Assembly (NCBI RefSeq): GCF_006346325.1
Contig: NZ_VDYR01000001.1
Location: 682,001-746,000, forward strand
Length of the DNA stretch: 64,000 nt
Direction of reading: 5' to 3'
Source of the DNA: Sphingomonas japonica
GTDB lineage: Bacteria > Pseudomonadota > Alphaproteobacteria > Sphingomonadales > Sphingomonadaceae
Shown: positions 38,667-47,408 of the stretch, piece after piece
How the letters are laid out: every line of letters begins with the position of its first letter
Position numbering within the stretch: position 1 is the first letter of the stretch
Notes under the pieces: generated by a model
What the model was told of the DNA's origin: nothing
The model's input: the letters and a program-made list of their open reading frames with translations, nothing else
Databases searched by the model: none
Translations under genes and position numbers: made by a program

Positions 38667-39736
38667 CAGCGCGGCGGCAAGCGGGTCAGCGGATCGACCG
38701 GGGTGCGGCCCTGGCGGATCTCGAAATGCAGCTCCGGGCGCTCGGCCGAACCGCTGTCGCCCGACAGGGCGATGCGCTGCCCGCGCTTGACCGCCTGGCC
38801 GCGCTGGACGAGCAACTCGCTGGCATGGCCATAGACCGAGGTAAGGTTGCTGCCGTGCTTGAGGATCACGAGACCGCCCAGCGAGGGGATGTCGCTGCCG
38901 ACATAGGCGACGACGCCATCTGCAGCAGCAGCGATCGGCGTGCCGTTCGGCACCGCCAGCTTGATCCCGTCGTTGCGCTCGCCACTGCGGCCGGGGCCAA
39001 AGCGGTCGGTGATCCGTCCATCGACTGGCCATTGAAAGCCGCCCTTCGACGCGCGCACCGGCGTTGCCACGGCGGTCGTCGCGGAGAGCACCCGCTTCGG
39101 CGATGTCGACGGAGCCGCGGGTCGCTGGCTGTCCGCGATCGCCGGTTCGCTGCCGGTGACCAGGTCGTCGATGTCGAGCTCGAATGCGCGCGCCCGTTCG
39201 GCATAGGAGACGGGCGCGGCGCCCGGCTCGCCGCCGGGGATGAGGATGCGCTGGCCGATACGCAGGATGTACGGTTCTTCCAGCGCATTGTCGGTCACAA
39301 TGCGCGACCAATCGACACCGTACGCACGGGCAATGGCGATGCCGGTCTGGCCTGCGCGCACCAGATGGTAGCGGCCACCGGGGATGACCAGGCGCTGGCC
39401 GGGAAAGATCGTGAACGGAGGCGTGAGGGCATTGGCGCGTGCGATCGCTTCCGACCCTGCACCGAACCGCTCTGCGATGCCGCGCAGCGTGTCGCCGCGT
39501 TCAACGCTATAGGTCGTTGCAGCGACGCTTCGCGCATCGGCCGCGATCGATCCGGTCTGCCATGCCGGACGCGGGGCAGGCAGCGCCGGCACCGGATCGA
39601 CACGCTGCGGCGATGCGGACGCGACAGGGGCGGCCGGCGGTGGCGGGCTCCGATCGCCCGGAATGCACCCCGCCAGTCCCGAAGCGATACCGATCGCGGC
39701 CCCCATCGCTGCGATGCGCGCGCCTGTGCTCCCCAT
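38666..39736 (-). CDS. NlpD-like LysM and degenerate M23 (LytM) lipoprotein
   Basis: A 356-residue lipoprotein: lipobox LAGC in 'GIASGLAGCIPG', a Pro-rich stretch, two LysM repeats ('YSVERGDTLRGIAERFGAGS' and 'YHLVRAGQTGIAIARAYGVD'), then an M23 domain ('WPVDGRITDRFGPG', 'NDGIKLAVPNGTPIAAAADG', 'SVYGHASELLV', 'ELHFEIRQGRTPVDP'). The first zinc-ligand position, usually HxGxD, reads NDGIK, as in NlpD/EnvC activators that do not cut peptidoglycan themselves but activate amidases at division. Its place next to surE resembles the surE-nlpD order in other proteobacteria. Confidence 0.87.
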   Translation of the reverse strand: MGSTGARIAAMGAAIGIASGLAGCIPGDRSPPPPAAPVASASPQRVDPVPALPAPRPAWQTGSIAADARSVAATTYSVERGDTLRGIAERFGAGSEAIARANALTPPFTIFPGQRLVIPGGRYHLVRAGQTGIAIARAYGVDWSRIVTDNALEEPYILRIGQRILIPGGEPGAAPVSYAERARAFELDIDDLVTGSEPAIADSQRPAAPSTSPKRVLSATTAVATPVRASKGGFQWPVDGRITDRFGPGRSGERNDGIKLAVPNGTPIAAAADGVVAYVGSDIPSLGGLVILKHGSNLTSVYGHASELLVQRGQAVKRGQRIALSGDSGSAERPELHFEIRQGRTPVDPLTRLPPR

Positions 39737-39746
39737 GCCGCCCCCC

Positions 39747-40511
39747 TTATCGATAGCGTGCGGCGAGCATATCGAGCGATTCGCGATGCGTCAGGTCCAG
39801 ATGCAGCGGCGTCACCGAAATATATCCGTCCGCGATCGCTTCCAGGTCGGTCGAATGAGCGGGCGTTCCCACCGCAGGTCCCAGTCCGAACCAGTGATAT
39901 TCATAGCCGCGCGGATCGCGATTGCTGACGATCTGGAGCCGGCCATAGTCCCGCAGCCCCTGTTCGGCGACGCGGACGCCCTTCACCGCGTCCGAGGCGA
40001 GCGGCGGGAAGTTGATGTTGACCAGCGTGCGTGGTGCCCAGTCCATGTCGATCAGCGGCGCCAGCACGCGCTGGCCCCAGCCACGCGCGGCATCGAACGG
40101 CACCGTGTCGCCCATGCCTTCGCGCGCATAGACCTGGCTGAGCGCGATCGAGCGCACCCCGGCAAGCGCGCCTTCCATCGCCGCCGACACCGTGCCCGAA
40201 TAGGTGACGTCCTCGGCCAGATTGGCGCCGCGATTGACGCCCGACAGGATCAGGTCGGGAGGATTGTCCTTCATAATCCTGGCGATCGCCATCATTACCG
40301 CGTCGGTCGGCGTGCCGCTGACCGCAAAGCGCCTGTCGCCGAACCGGCGAATCCGCAGTGGACGTGTCAGGGTGAGCGAATGACCCGCACCCGACTGTTC
40401 CTCGGTCGGCGCGACCACCCACACGTCGTCGGAGAACCGGGCAGCGATCTCCTCGAGCACGGCGAGGCCGGGGGCGTGATAGCCGTCGTCATTGGTGACG
40501 AGAATGCGCAT
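39747..40511 (-). CDS. surE: 5'-nucleotidase SurE
   Basis: A 254-residue member of the SurE family: 'MRILVTNDDGYHAPGLAVLE' carries the metal-binding NDDG motif, followed by 'APTEEQSGAGHSLTLTRPLR', 'GTPTDAVMMAI' and 'DLILSGVNRGANLAEDVTYS'. It dephosphorylates nucleoside 5'- and 3'-monophosphates and polyphosphate in the cytoplasm. Stands 27 bases downstream of serS and 10 bases before the NlpD-like gene, all on the same strand. Confidence 0.95.
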   Translation of the reverse strand: MRILVTNDDGYHAPGLAVLEEIAARFSDDVWVVAPTEEQSGAGHSLTLTRPLRIRRFGDRRFAVSGTPTDAVMMAIARIMKDNPPDLILSGVNRGANLAEDVTYSGTVSAAMEGALAGVRSIALSQVYAREGMGDTVPFDAARGWGQRVLAPLIDMDWAPRTLVNINFPPLASDAVKGVRVAEQGLRDYGRLQIVSNRDPRGYEYHWFGLGPAVGTPAHSTDLEAIADGYISVTPLHLDLTHRESLDMLAARYR

Positions 40512-40538
40512 GCTAGCGCTCCGTGGGCCGAGTGGCGA

Positions 40539-41819
40539 TCACCGGTCGGCCTTAAGCCGTTCGAGCCCGCCGAGATACGGGCCGAGCACCGGCGGCAACG
40601 TCACCGATCCATCGGCCTGCTGGTAATTTTCCAGCACCGCCACCAGCGTTCGCCCGACCGCTAGGCCCGAGCCGTTGAGCGTATGGACGAAGCGCGTGGC
40701 CTTTTCCCCGGCCGGTCGATAGCGCGCGTTCATGCGGCGCGCCTGGAAGTCGCCGCAATTGGAGATGCTGGAAATCTCGCGATACGCATTCTGGCCCGGC
40801 AGCCACACTTCGAGGTCATAGGTCTTGCGCGCGCTGAATCCCATGTCGCCGGTGCATAGCAGCATCCGGCGATAGGGCAGGCCAAGCGCCTCCAGCATCG
40901 CTTCGGCATGACCCACCATCGCCTGATGGAGGCTTTCGGAGCCCTCGGGTGCGGCAATCGCGACCAGCTCGACCTTTTCGAACTGGTGCTGGCGGATATA
41001 GCCGCGTGTGTCGCGGCCCGCCGCGCCCGCTTCGGAACGGAAGCACGGCGTCAGCGCGGTGAAGCGCAGCGGCAATCTATCGGCGTCGAGGATCTGCTCT
41101 CGGACCAGATTGGTCAGGCTGACCTCGGCAGTCGGGATCAGCCAGCGGCCGTCACCGGTCTGGAACAAGTCCTCGGCGAACTTCGGCAGCTGCCCCGTGC
41201 CGAACAAGGCATCGTCACGCACCAGCAGCGGCGGCGCGATCTCGGTATAGCCGTGCTCGGCGGTCTGGCGGTCGAGCATGAACTGTCCGAGCGCGCGTTC
41301 CAGCCGCGCCATCTGGCCGCGCAGCACCGTAAAGCGGGCCCCGGACAGCGCCGCCCCGCTTTCGAAATCCATGCCCAGCGGCGGTCCGAGATCGGCATGC
41401 TCGCGCGGCGTGAAATCGAAGCTACGCGGCACGCCCCAGCGCTTTTGCTCGACATTGCCGCTCTCGTCCGTGCCGTCCGGCACGTCGGTATCGGGCAGGT
41501 TGGGGATTGCCGACAGCCGCGCGTCGAGGTCGGCGCTGACCGCCTTTTCCTCCGCCTCGCGCGCGGGCATCGTTTCCTTGAGCGCGGCGACTTCGGCCAT
41601 CAGCATTTCGGCAGTGGCATGGTCGCCCTTGGCCTTGGCCGCGCCGATCGCCTTTGACGCGTCGTTGCGGCGCGCCTGGCCCGCCTGCAATTCGGTGACC
41701 AGTGCCCGCCGCCGCTCGTCGAGCGCGATCAGTTCGGCGGCAGCAGCAGCGGCTCCCCGGCGCGCCAGCGCGGCGTCGAACTGGTCGGGGTGGTCGCGGA
41801 TGAAGCGGATGTCGTGCAT
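40539..41819 (-). CDS. serS: Seryl-tRNA synthetase
   Basis: A 426-residue class II aminoacyl-tRNA synthetase. The N-terminal coiled-coil arm that grips tRNA-Ser spans about residues 30-100 ('[20 protein letters not shown]'), the class II motif 2 reads '[20 protein letters not shown]', and motif 3 lies in '[20 protein letters not shown]'. Also seen are 'PTAEVSLTN' for serine binding and 'FEKVELVAI'. The start ATG 41819 gives the family's normal '[18 protein letters not shown]'; the longer frame is untypical. Essential, single-copy enzyme in most bacteria. Confidence 0.97.
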   Translation of the reverse strand: MHDIRFIRDHPDQFDAALARRGAAAAAAELIALDERRRALVTELQAGQARRNDASKAIGAAKAKGDHATAEMLMAEVAALKETMPAREAEEKAVSADLDARLSAIPNLPDTDVPDGTDESGNVEQKRWGVPRSFDFTPREHADLGPPLGMDFESGAALSGARFTVLRGQMARLERALGQFMLDRQTAEHGYTEIAPPLLVRDDALFGTGQLPKFAEDLFQTGDGRWLIPTAEVSLTNLVREQILDADRLPLRFTALTPCFRSEAGAAGRDTRGYIRQHQFEKVELVAIAAPEGSESLHQAMVGHAEAMLEALGLPYRRMLLCTGDMGFSARKTYDLEVWLPGQNAYREISSISNCGDFQARRMNARYRPAGEKATRFVHTLNGSGLAVGRTLVAVLENYQQADGSVTLPPVLGPYLGGLERLKADR

Positions 41820-41913
41820 GGCTCGGGCTATGGCGTCCGGCGCGATGCTAGGCAACCCGGGCGCGGCCCTGCGCGTTCGCTACCCAGGCACACAAGCATA
41901 AGGAGAAGCCGCC

Positions 41914-42354
41914 ATGCACATAGCGCACAAGGCATTCGTCGTCGTCGCGGACGGGCGCAAGATGCTGTTCTTCCGCAACGAAGGTGATGAGGTCCATCTC
42001 AACCTCGTTGTCGAGCGCGTCCGGGAACAGGATAATCCCCCCGACCGCGAGCAGGGCACCGACACGCCCGGACGGACGTTCTCCAGCAACGGCGCGGGGC
42101 GCAGCGCCTATGAAGAGACGGATTTCCATCAGCTCGAGGAGGATCGCTTCGCCGCGGAAACCGCTGATCTTCTCAAGAAACGCGCGCTGCGCAACGATTT
42201 CGACCAGCTGGTGATCGTCGCCCCGCCGCGGACATTGGGCGAGTTGCGCAAACATTATCACAAGGAAGTCGAGCAGCGATTGGCGGGCGAGCTCGACAAG
42301 GACCTGACCGGGCACCCGGTGCCCGACATCGAAAAGGCGCTGATCGCGGCGTAA
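41914..42354 (+). CDS. Host-attachment protein family (baeRF-like)
   Basis: A 146-residue protein of the family annotated as 'host attachment protein', which belongs to the archaeal-type release-factor-related baeRF group. Recognisable parts are 'HKAFVVVADGRKMLFFRNEG', 'RFAAETADLLKKRALRNDFD', 'LVIVAPPRTLGELRKHYHKE' and 'DKDLTGHPVPDIEKAL'. The attachment role comes from Agrobacterium genetics; a stress or ribosome-related function is likely. It stands alone after AAGGAG-like GGAGAA; monocistronic. Confidence 0.85.
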   Translation: MHIAHKAFVVVADGRKMLFFRNEGDEVHLNLVVERVREQDNPPDREQGTDTPGRTFSSNGAGRSAYEETDFHQLEEDRFAAETADLLKKRALRNDFDQLVIVAPPRTLGELRKHYHKEVEQRLAGELDKDLTGHPVPDIEKALIAA

Positions 42355-42402
42355 CCGCAACCAGCGCCTTCACGCAGCAATATCGATAGGGAAGAGGGCG
42401 GC

Positions 42403-43344
42403 TCAGGCCGCCTTCTTCTTGAGCAGGCGTCCGCGCGCGACCAGGGCGGCCGCTGCGCCACCGAACAGCAGCACGATCGGGGGTGCGGGGACCGGCGTCG
42501 GATTGCCGGGAGGCGTGCCGCCCGAGCTCGAGGCGCTGGAAGCGCTCGATGCCGACGAGGCGCTCGATGCCGAAGACGCGCTGCTGGCGCTCGACGCCGA
42601 CGAGGCGCTGCTGGCCGACGAAGCGCTCGATCCGCTGCTGCCCGAGCTGCCGTTCGAGCTCCAGCCGCCGTTCGAGCTCCAGCCGCCATGCGACGACCCG
42701 CCCTTGGACGAGCCATCATGCCCACCCTTGGACGAGCTGCCGCTGCTGCCCGACGACGCCGACGACGCGGAGGATGCGGACGAAGCGCTCGATGCCGAGC
42801 TGCTCGACGATCCGCCGGTGGAGGTCGACGACCCGCCAGTCGATGTCGACGAGCCCCCGGTCGAGGTCGATCCGCCGCTGGTGCTGCTGGAACCGCCGCT
42901 CGAGGTCGACGAAATGATCACGCTGCCGCTGCTTCCGCCGCCGCCGCCAAAGAAGCCGCCGCCGAAAAAGCCGCCGCCGCCGAAGCCGCCGGTGCCACCA
43001 ACCATCACCGGAACCGCGCCGCCGCCCGATACGATCGGGACTTCGCCCTGATAGGGCGGGGGCAGGGGCACTGGTGCGCCCTGATTGGTGACGGTGACGA
43101 CCGTCGGCGGCGGGCAGGTCTTGGCGGTTTCGACCCGCTTGACCAGCTTCGACCGCATCAGCCGCTTGTCCCCGGCCGCCTGGGCGATCGTGGTGGGGCG
43201 CTGCATCGCCCGCTTCTTAATCACGCGCTTGGTCGCGACCTGATCGGGCTGCGACGATTCGGCCATATGCACCGCGCCGCCACCAAGGACCGCGCCGCCG
43301 CAAGCAACCGCACATAATTTAGCCAGAGCCATGCGTACCGACAT
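42403..43344 (-). CDS. Serine/glycine-repeat exported protein with sorting-type C-terminus
   Basis: A 313-residue exported protein. A signal-like N-terminus ('LAKLCAVACGGAVLGGGA') is followed by a basic segment rich in Lys/Arg, a Pro/Gly-rich region with FGGG repeats, and a Ser-rich tract of about 140 residues built of SSTSTGG, SSA and WSSNGG units. The C-terminus is a short 'PAPPIVLLFGGAAAALVARG' hydrophobic segment and a basic tail (RLLKKKAA), the layout of PEP-CTERM-like sorting signals, with PVPAPP in the PEP position. Probably anchored or processed at the cell surface and glycosylated on Ser. Strong repeat character makes exact length prone to variation. Confidence 0.75.
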   Translation of the reverse strand: MSVRMALAKLCAVACGGAVLGGGAVHMAESSQPDQVATKRVIKKRAMQRPTTIAQAAGDKRLMRSKLVKRVETAKTCPPPTVVTVTNQGAPVPLPPPYQGEVPIVSGGGAVPVMVGGTGGFGGGGFFGGGFFGGGGGSSGSVIISSTSSGGSSSTSGGSTSTGGSSTSTGGSSTSTGGSSSSSASSASSASSASSASSGSSGSSSKGGHDGSSKGGSSHGGWSSNGGWSSNGSSGSSGSSASSASSASSASSASSASSASSASSASSASSASSSGGTPPGNPTPVPAPPIVLLFGGAAAALVARGRLLKKKAA

Positions 43345-43756
43345 CTCGACCTAACCTCGCTTTGCGTTGTCCCTTGACCTCCAACCCCGAAAGTCACTGC
43401 AACGCCGATAGCCAGTAAAGGGCAGAAGCGAATATTAAGTTCAAGCGCGTTTACCAAGGTTTAGCGTCCCGAAACGGATAAAGTCGCGGAAGGCCGGGCG
43501 CTGATTGAGTTAACGTCCTGTTGTGGGACAAACTGCCCGGATATTACCGGGAGTCTGGCGCCTTATTGATCGGCATCGACGTGAACGCGATGCAGGGCAC
43601 CCGCCCGACCGTATCGCCCGAGTCGCGCGAAGTGGCTTCAAAATGCTGATTCCCCACGCTTGTCCTCTGCGTCCTGCGCCCCTATAGGCGCGGTGGGCAA
43701 ATGGCGGTCGATTGGCGCGCGCGACGCTTTCCGACGAACCGGTGTGGAGAGTGTAT
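43345..43756. other. Divergent intergenic region with inverted repeat
   Basis: About 410 bases between the Ser-rich gene and dksA, without a credible gene. It must contain both promoters. An inverted repeat CCCGG-ATATTA-CCGGG lies at 43536-43551 and resembles the one at 4407-4424. Confidence 0.35.
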
Positions 43757-44227
43757 ATGGCTACTGCGTTGGACAGGTTCGATGAACCGAAGCGGGACTT
43801 CCCCGCAGCCGCGAACGACTTTGGCATGAACGGCTATCGGCCGAGCAGCGACGAGCCGTTCATGAACGATCGCCAGCAGGACTATTTCCGGGCGAAACTG
43901 CACGCCTGGAAAGATGCCATCCACCGCGAAGCGCAGGGGACGCTGAGCCACCTTCAAAGCGAGCCGCTGCGCGAGGCCGATCTTACCGACCGCGCGTCTA
44001 GCGAGACCGACTGGTCGATCGAGCTGCGCACCCGCGATCGCCAGCGCAAGCTGATCTCCAAGATCGACGCTGCGCTGCGCCGGATCGACGACGGCGAATA
44101 TGGCTATTGCGAAGTCAGCGGCGAGCCGATCTCGCTCGCGCGGCTGGAGGCGCGGCCGATCGCGACGATGACTGTCGAGGCGCAGGAGCGCCACGAACGC
44201 CAGGAAAAGGTGTCGCGAGACGAATAG
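43757..44227 (+). CDS. dksA: DksA-family RNA polymerase-binding transcription factor
   Basis: A 156-residue DksA homologue that binds the RNA polymerase secondary channel with ppGpp. The coiled-coil tip carries the DxxDxA-like region ('READLTDRASSETDWSIELR') and the C-terminal globule reads 'RIDDGEYGYCEVSGEPISLA' and 'RLEARPIATMTVEAQERHER'. Only one of the four zinc-finger cysteines of E. coli DksA is present, so the fold is probably metal-independent, as is common in alphaproteobacteria. ATG 43757 follows GGAGAGTG. Upstream of a PilZ-domain gene in the same direction. Confidence 0.93.
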   Translation: MATALDRFDEPKRDFPAAANDFGMNGYRPSSDEPFMNDRQQDYFRAKLHAWKDAIHREAQGTLSHLQSEPLREADLTDRASSETDWSIELRTRDRQRKLISKIDAALRRIDDGEYGYCEVSGEPISLARLEARPIATMTVEAQERHERQEKVSRDE

Positions 44228-44294
44228 CCGGTTAACGCTTTCGTCAACGATTGCTGGTGTACTTCAGCCTACCCCGAATGGATTTCGCGCCGGA

Positions 44295-44621
44295 ATGGAT
44301 CAGCACGCTCACGACCCGACTCCTGTTGCCGATGACGATGCAAGCCAGCGGAGCGGTTCGCGCGATAGCCTGCTGCTCACGGCATTGATCGAGATCGACG
44401 GCACGCGGACCCAGGTGCGCGTGCGCAACCTGTCGCCGGGGGGGATGATGGCCGAATTGCCGCAGCCGGTGGCGATCGGCTCGGAGGTCAAGGCGGAGGT
44501 GCGCGGGCTGGGGCTGGTCCCCGGGCGGGTGGCATGGTGCACCGACGGCCGGATCGGCATCGCCTTCGATCGCGAGATCGATCCACTCGCGGCGCGCAAG
44601 CCGGTGGGCCCGCGCCGCTGA
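44295..44621 (+). CDS. PilZ-domain protein
   Basis: A 108-residue protein consisting of a PilZ domain: 'RTQVRVRNLSPGGMMAELPQ' holds the (D/N)xSxxG motif, followed by 'SEVKAEVRGLGLVPGRVAWC' and 'GRIGIAFDREIDPLAARKPV'. The RxxxR c-di-GMP motif normally at the N-terminus is not clearly present ('RDSLLLTALIEIDGTRTQVR'), so ligand binding is uncertain. Probable adaptor of c-di-GMP or motility control. Confidence 0.85.
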   Translation: MDQHAHDPTPVADDDASQRSGSRDSLLLTALIEIDGTRTQVRVRNLSPGGMMAELPQPVAIGSEVKAEVRGLGLVPGRVAWCTDGRIGIAFDREIDPLAARKPVGPRR

Positions 44622-44654
44622 CCTGAGTTCGGTCACCGGCGCGGAGCGCTGGCG

Positions 44655-44810
44655 TCAAAGCTGTTCGAGTTCTTCCTTCACGCGCAATTTCTGTCGCTTG
44701 AGATCGTGCAGCACCACCTCGTCGGGTAGCGGCCGCCGCGATTCGTCTGCGATCTTGCGATCGAGTCCAGCATGCTTTGCCTCAAGCGCGGTAAGGTGCG
44801 CGGTCTGCAT
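44655..44810 (-). CDS. Small DUF465 (YdcH-type) protein
   Basis: A 51-residue helical protein: 'MQTAHLTALEAKHAGLDRKI' then 'LPDEVVLHDLKRQKLRVKEE', matching the DUF465/YdcH family of short coiled-coil proteins. The family's function is unknown. It lies between the PilZ gene and a second DUF465 gene of opposite orientation (44963), giving a divergent pair of related genes. Confidence 0.85.
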   Translation of the reverse strand: MQTAHLTALEAKHAGLDRKIADESRRPLPDEVVLHDLKRQKLRVKEELEQL

Positions 44811-44962
44811 GGCTGCGTTCTCCGTGTTGGTTGAAGGGAGAGCGAGTAGATCATGCTTCGGGGCGCTTGTCGCCTATCCAAAAGGATGCGATCGATGGAC
44901 CGTGCCGAGCATCGGGACCAGGCGAGACGGCGTTCGACGGAGCGCCCGTGAAGGACGATCGA

Positions 44963-45160
44963 ATGGACGAGGCCGAGGCCCGGCGGAGGCTCGAATTGCT
45001 GCGCACCGAGCATCGCGACCTCGATGCCGCGATCACTGCATTGCTCGAGGCCGCGAGCCTCGATCAGCTGCGTGCCGCACGTCTCAAGAAGCGCAAGCTG
45101 CTGCTGAGGGACGAGATCGCGGCGCTGGAGGACGCGCTCATTCCCGACATCATCGCCTGA
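44963..45160 (+). CDS. Small DUF465 protein, second copy
   Basis: A 65-residue helical protein ('MDEAEARRRLELLRTEHRDL' then 'AARLKKRKLLLRDEIAALED') of the same DUF465 family as the divergent gene at 44655. Start ATG 44963 follows AAGGACGATCGA; a GTG at 44948 is possible. Often found next to DUF1465, as here. Confidence 0.85.
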   Translation: MDEAEARRRLELLRTEHRDLDAAITALLEAASLDQLRAARLKKRKLLLRDEIAALEDALIPDIIA

Positions 45161-45231
45161 ATGGGCCGAAGCGGGACGGCGCCCGCGACAATGCGCTGGC
45201 GGCGGATAAATCGCTATGGCATCGAAGCGTA

Positions 45232-45690
45232 ATGCAGGGGTCGGGGACAGCAGCCATCCAGTCGCGATTGATCGACTCGCTCTATGTCGAGGCGATGCTG
45301 CTTGCCGACGAAGCGCGATGCTATTTCGATCAGGGCGGCAAGGATGAGCGCGACCGGCTCGATCCGGTGGCGCGGGTCGCATTCTCGTGCGAATCGCTCA
45401 AGGTGACGACGCGGCTGATGCACGTCATCGCCTGGTTGCTGACGCAGCGTGCGGTTCAGGCCGGTGAGCTGCGCGAGCGCGACGCGCGTGATCCCTCGCG
45501 GCGGCTCGGCGCGGCGCCCGAGACCGATGCCGCCATGCTGGCGACGATGCCCCGCGACGCGGGCGCGCTGATCGCGACCAGCATCGACCTGTATCGCCGC
45601 GTCGCCCGCCTCGATGCGACTGCGGCGGATGCGCAGCGCGTGCCCAGCCCGGCGCGCACCATGATCGAAAAGCTTGCGCTGAACTTCTAA
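45232..45690 (+). CDS. DUF1465 family protein
   Basis: A 152-residue protein matching DUF1465, an alphaproteobacterial family of helical proteins related to a cell-cycle regulator of Caulobacter: 'RLIDSLYVEAMLLADEARCY', 'VAFSCESLKVTTRLMHVIAW' and 'LPRDAGALI'-like 'MPRDAGALIATSIDLYRRVA'. The start ATG 45232 is the only plausible one, though its ribosome-binding site is weak. Role uncertain; conserved next to DUF465. Confidence 0.85.
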   Translation: MQGSGTAAIQSRLIDSLYVEAMLLADEARCYFDQGGKDERDRLDPVARVAFSCESLKVTTRLMHVIAWLLTQRAVQAGELRERDARDPSRRLGAAPETDAAMLATMPRDAGALIATSIDLYRRVARLDATAADAQRVPSPARTMIEKLALNF

Positions 45691-45707
45691 GGCAGCGCGG
45701 CGGCGTG

Positions 45708-46667
45708 TCAGTCCAGCAGGCGGCTGCGCGCGGCGTGATATTCCGCCTCGATCCGGTCGACCCGATCCGCCACGCTCTCGACGATCGTCACCGCGCCGAT
45801 ACCCTGGCCCGATCCCCAGATATCGCGCCACGCCTTGGCCTTGGCATTGCTGCCCGTTCCGAAATTCATCTTCGACGGGTCGCTGACCGGCAGGTCGTCC
45901 GGGTCGAGCCCTGCCGCCTCGATCGACGAGCGCAGATAGTTGCCATGAATCCCGGTGAACAAATTGGTGTAGACGATGTCGCCCGCGCTGCCTGCGACGA
46001 TCGCGTCCTTGTATTCGCCGGGGGCGTTCGCCTCGGTCGTGGCGATGAACGGCGATCCGATATAGCCGAGGTCGGCGCCCATCGCCTGCGCGCCGAGCAC
46101 CGCGCCACCGGTGGCGATCGACCCCGACAATGCGATCGGCCCGTCGAACCAGGTGCGAACCTCCTGCGTGAACGCGAACGGATTGATCAGCCCGGCATGG
46201 CCGCCCGCACCGGCGCACACCAGGATCAGGCCATCCGCACCTTTTTCGACTGCCTTGTGCGCGAAACGGTCGGTGATGACGTCATGCAGCGTGATGCCGC
46301 CCCAGCCATGGACCGCGGTGTTGAGTTCCTCGCGCGCGCCGAGCGAGGTGATGACGATCGGCACTTGCCATTTGGCGCAGGTGGCGAGGTCCGCCTCGAG
46401 CCGATCGTTCGATTTGTGGACGATCTGATTGACCGCGAACGGCGCTGCCGGGCGGTCGGGATGCGCGCGGTTATGGGCTGCCAGTTCCTCGGTGATGCGG
46501 TGCAGCCATTCGTCCAGCTGGCTTTGCGGGCGCGCGTTGAGCGCGGGAAACGAGCCGACGATCCCGGCCTTGCACTGCGCGATGACCAGGTCTGGACCCG
46601 AAATGATGAACAGCGGCGATCCGATGATCGGAAGCCGCAGGCGATCGAAGAGCGAGGGCAGGGCCAT
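45708..46667 (-). CDS. Nitronate monooxygenase-family flavoprotein
   Basis: A 319-residue FMN TIM-barrel protein of the nitronate monooxygenase/2-nitropropane dioxygenase family: 'LRLPIIGSPLFIISGPDLVI', 'GLILVCAGAGGHAGLINPFA' with the FMN/His site, 'GGAVLGAQAMGADLGYIGSP' and 'TNLFTGIHGNYLRSSIEAAG'. It detoxifies alkyl nitronates such as propionate 3-nitronate, though some members are enoyl-ACP reductases (FabK). Start ATG 46667 precedes 'ALPSLFDRLRLPI'. It shares its strand and a 44-base gap with the gamma carbonic anhydrase gene. Confidence 0.88.
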   Translation of the reverse strand: MALPSLFDRLRLPIIGSPLFIISGPDLVIAQCKAGIVGSFPALNARPQSQLDEWLHRITEELAAHNRAHPDRPAAPFAVNQIVHKSNDRLEADLATCAKWQVPIVITSLGAREELNTAVHGWGGITLHDVITDRFAHKAVEKGADGLILVCAGAGGHAGLINPFAFTQEVRTWFDGPIALSGSIATGGAVLGAQAMGADLGYIGSPFIATTEANAPGEYKDAIVAGSAGDIVYTNLFTGIHGNYLRSSIEAAGLDPDDLPVSDPSKMNFGTGSNAKAKAWRDIWGSGQGIGAVTIVESVADRVDRIEAEYHAARSRLLD

Positions 46668-46711
46668 GTCGGTTTTGTAGCGCAACCGATCGGCCTGTCC
46701 AGCACCTGGCC

Positions 46712-47236
46712 TCAGTCGATGCGGCGCAATCCGGCAGCAAAACGGGCCGCGCGTTCGACATAGTGCCGCGCGGAAAGTTCGAGCATCGCTGCCGCCGTAG
46801 CGTCGAGCGTGCGGATAGCGCGCGCCGGGCTGCCGACGATCAGGCTGCCGGGTTCGAAGCTTTTTCCTTCGGTCACCAGCGCGCCGGCGCCGACGATACA
46901 GCCATCCGGGACATGCGCGCGATTGAGGACGATCGCGCCCATCCCGATCAGGACCCGGTCGCCGATCGTACAGCCGTGCAGGATGGCATGGTGGCCCACG
47001 GTACAGTCGGCGCCGATCGTCAGGGGCGCGCCAGGGTCGGAATGGAGCATCGCCCCCTCCTGCACATTGCTGCGGTCGCCGATATGGATCGTGGTATTGT
47101 CGCCGCGCGCGACGGCACCGAACCAGATACTGGCCTGAGCACCGATCCGGACGTCGCCGACGATCTCGGCGGTCGGCGCGATCCATGCGCGGTCGCCAAG
47201 CGACGGTGCGACATCATCGATTGCATAGAGCGGCAT
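46712..47236 (-). CDS. Gamma-class carbonic anhydrase-like hexapeptide protein
   Basis: A 174-residue left-handed beta-helix protein with hexapeptide repeats ('IGAQASIWFGAVARGDNTTI', 'IGDRSNVQEGAMLHSDPGAP', 'IGADCTVGHHAILHGCTIGD'). The three metal-ligand His are placed as in the family (MLHSD, VGHHAILHG). Members such as YrdA/PaaY either are gamma carbonic anhydrases or metal-binding proteins without that activity. It resembles the small YrdA type. Confidence 0.88.
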   Translation of the reverse strand: MPLYAIDDVAPSLGDRAWIAPTAEIVGDVRIGAQASIWFGAVARGDNTTIHIGDRSNVQEGAMLHSDPGAPLTIGADCTVGHHAILHGCTIGDRVLIGMGAIVLNRAHVPDGCIVGAGALVTEGKSFEPGSLIVGSPARAIRTLDATAAAMLELSARHYVERAARFAAGLRRID

Positions 47237-47408
47237 GAAACGTCTCCCGATCGCAGGTGTGAACCGTCATGCCCGCTGCGACGACCATGCGAAAGGGACG
47301 CATCGGCGATGCCAGCAGGAGACGGTTGCGAAACGAATGCGGCGGACCCATTTGCCGGGCCTCGCGTTCCTTGGGGCGTTACCACATCCCGAATTCAGGA
47401 GATTTCCG

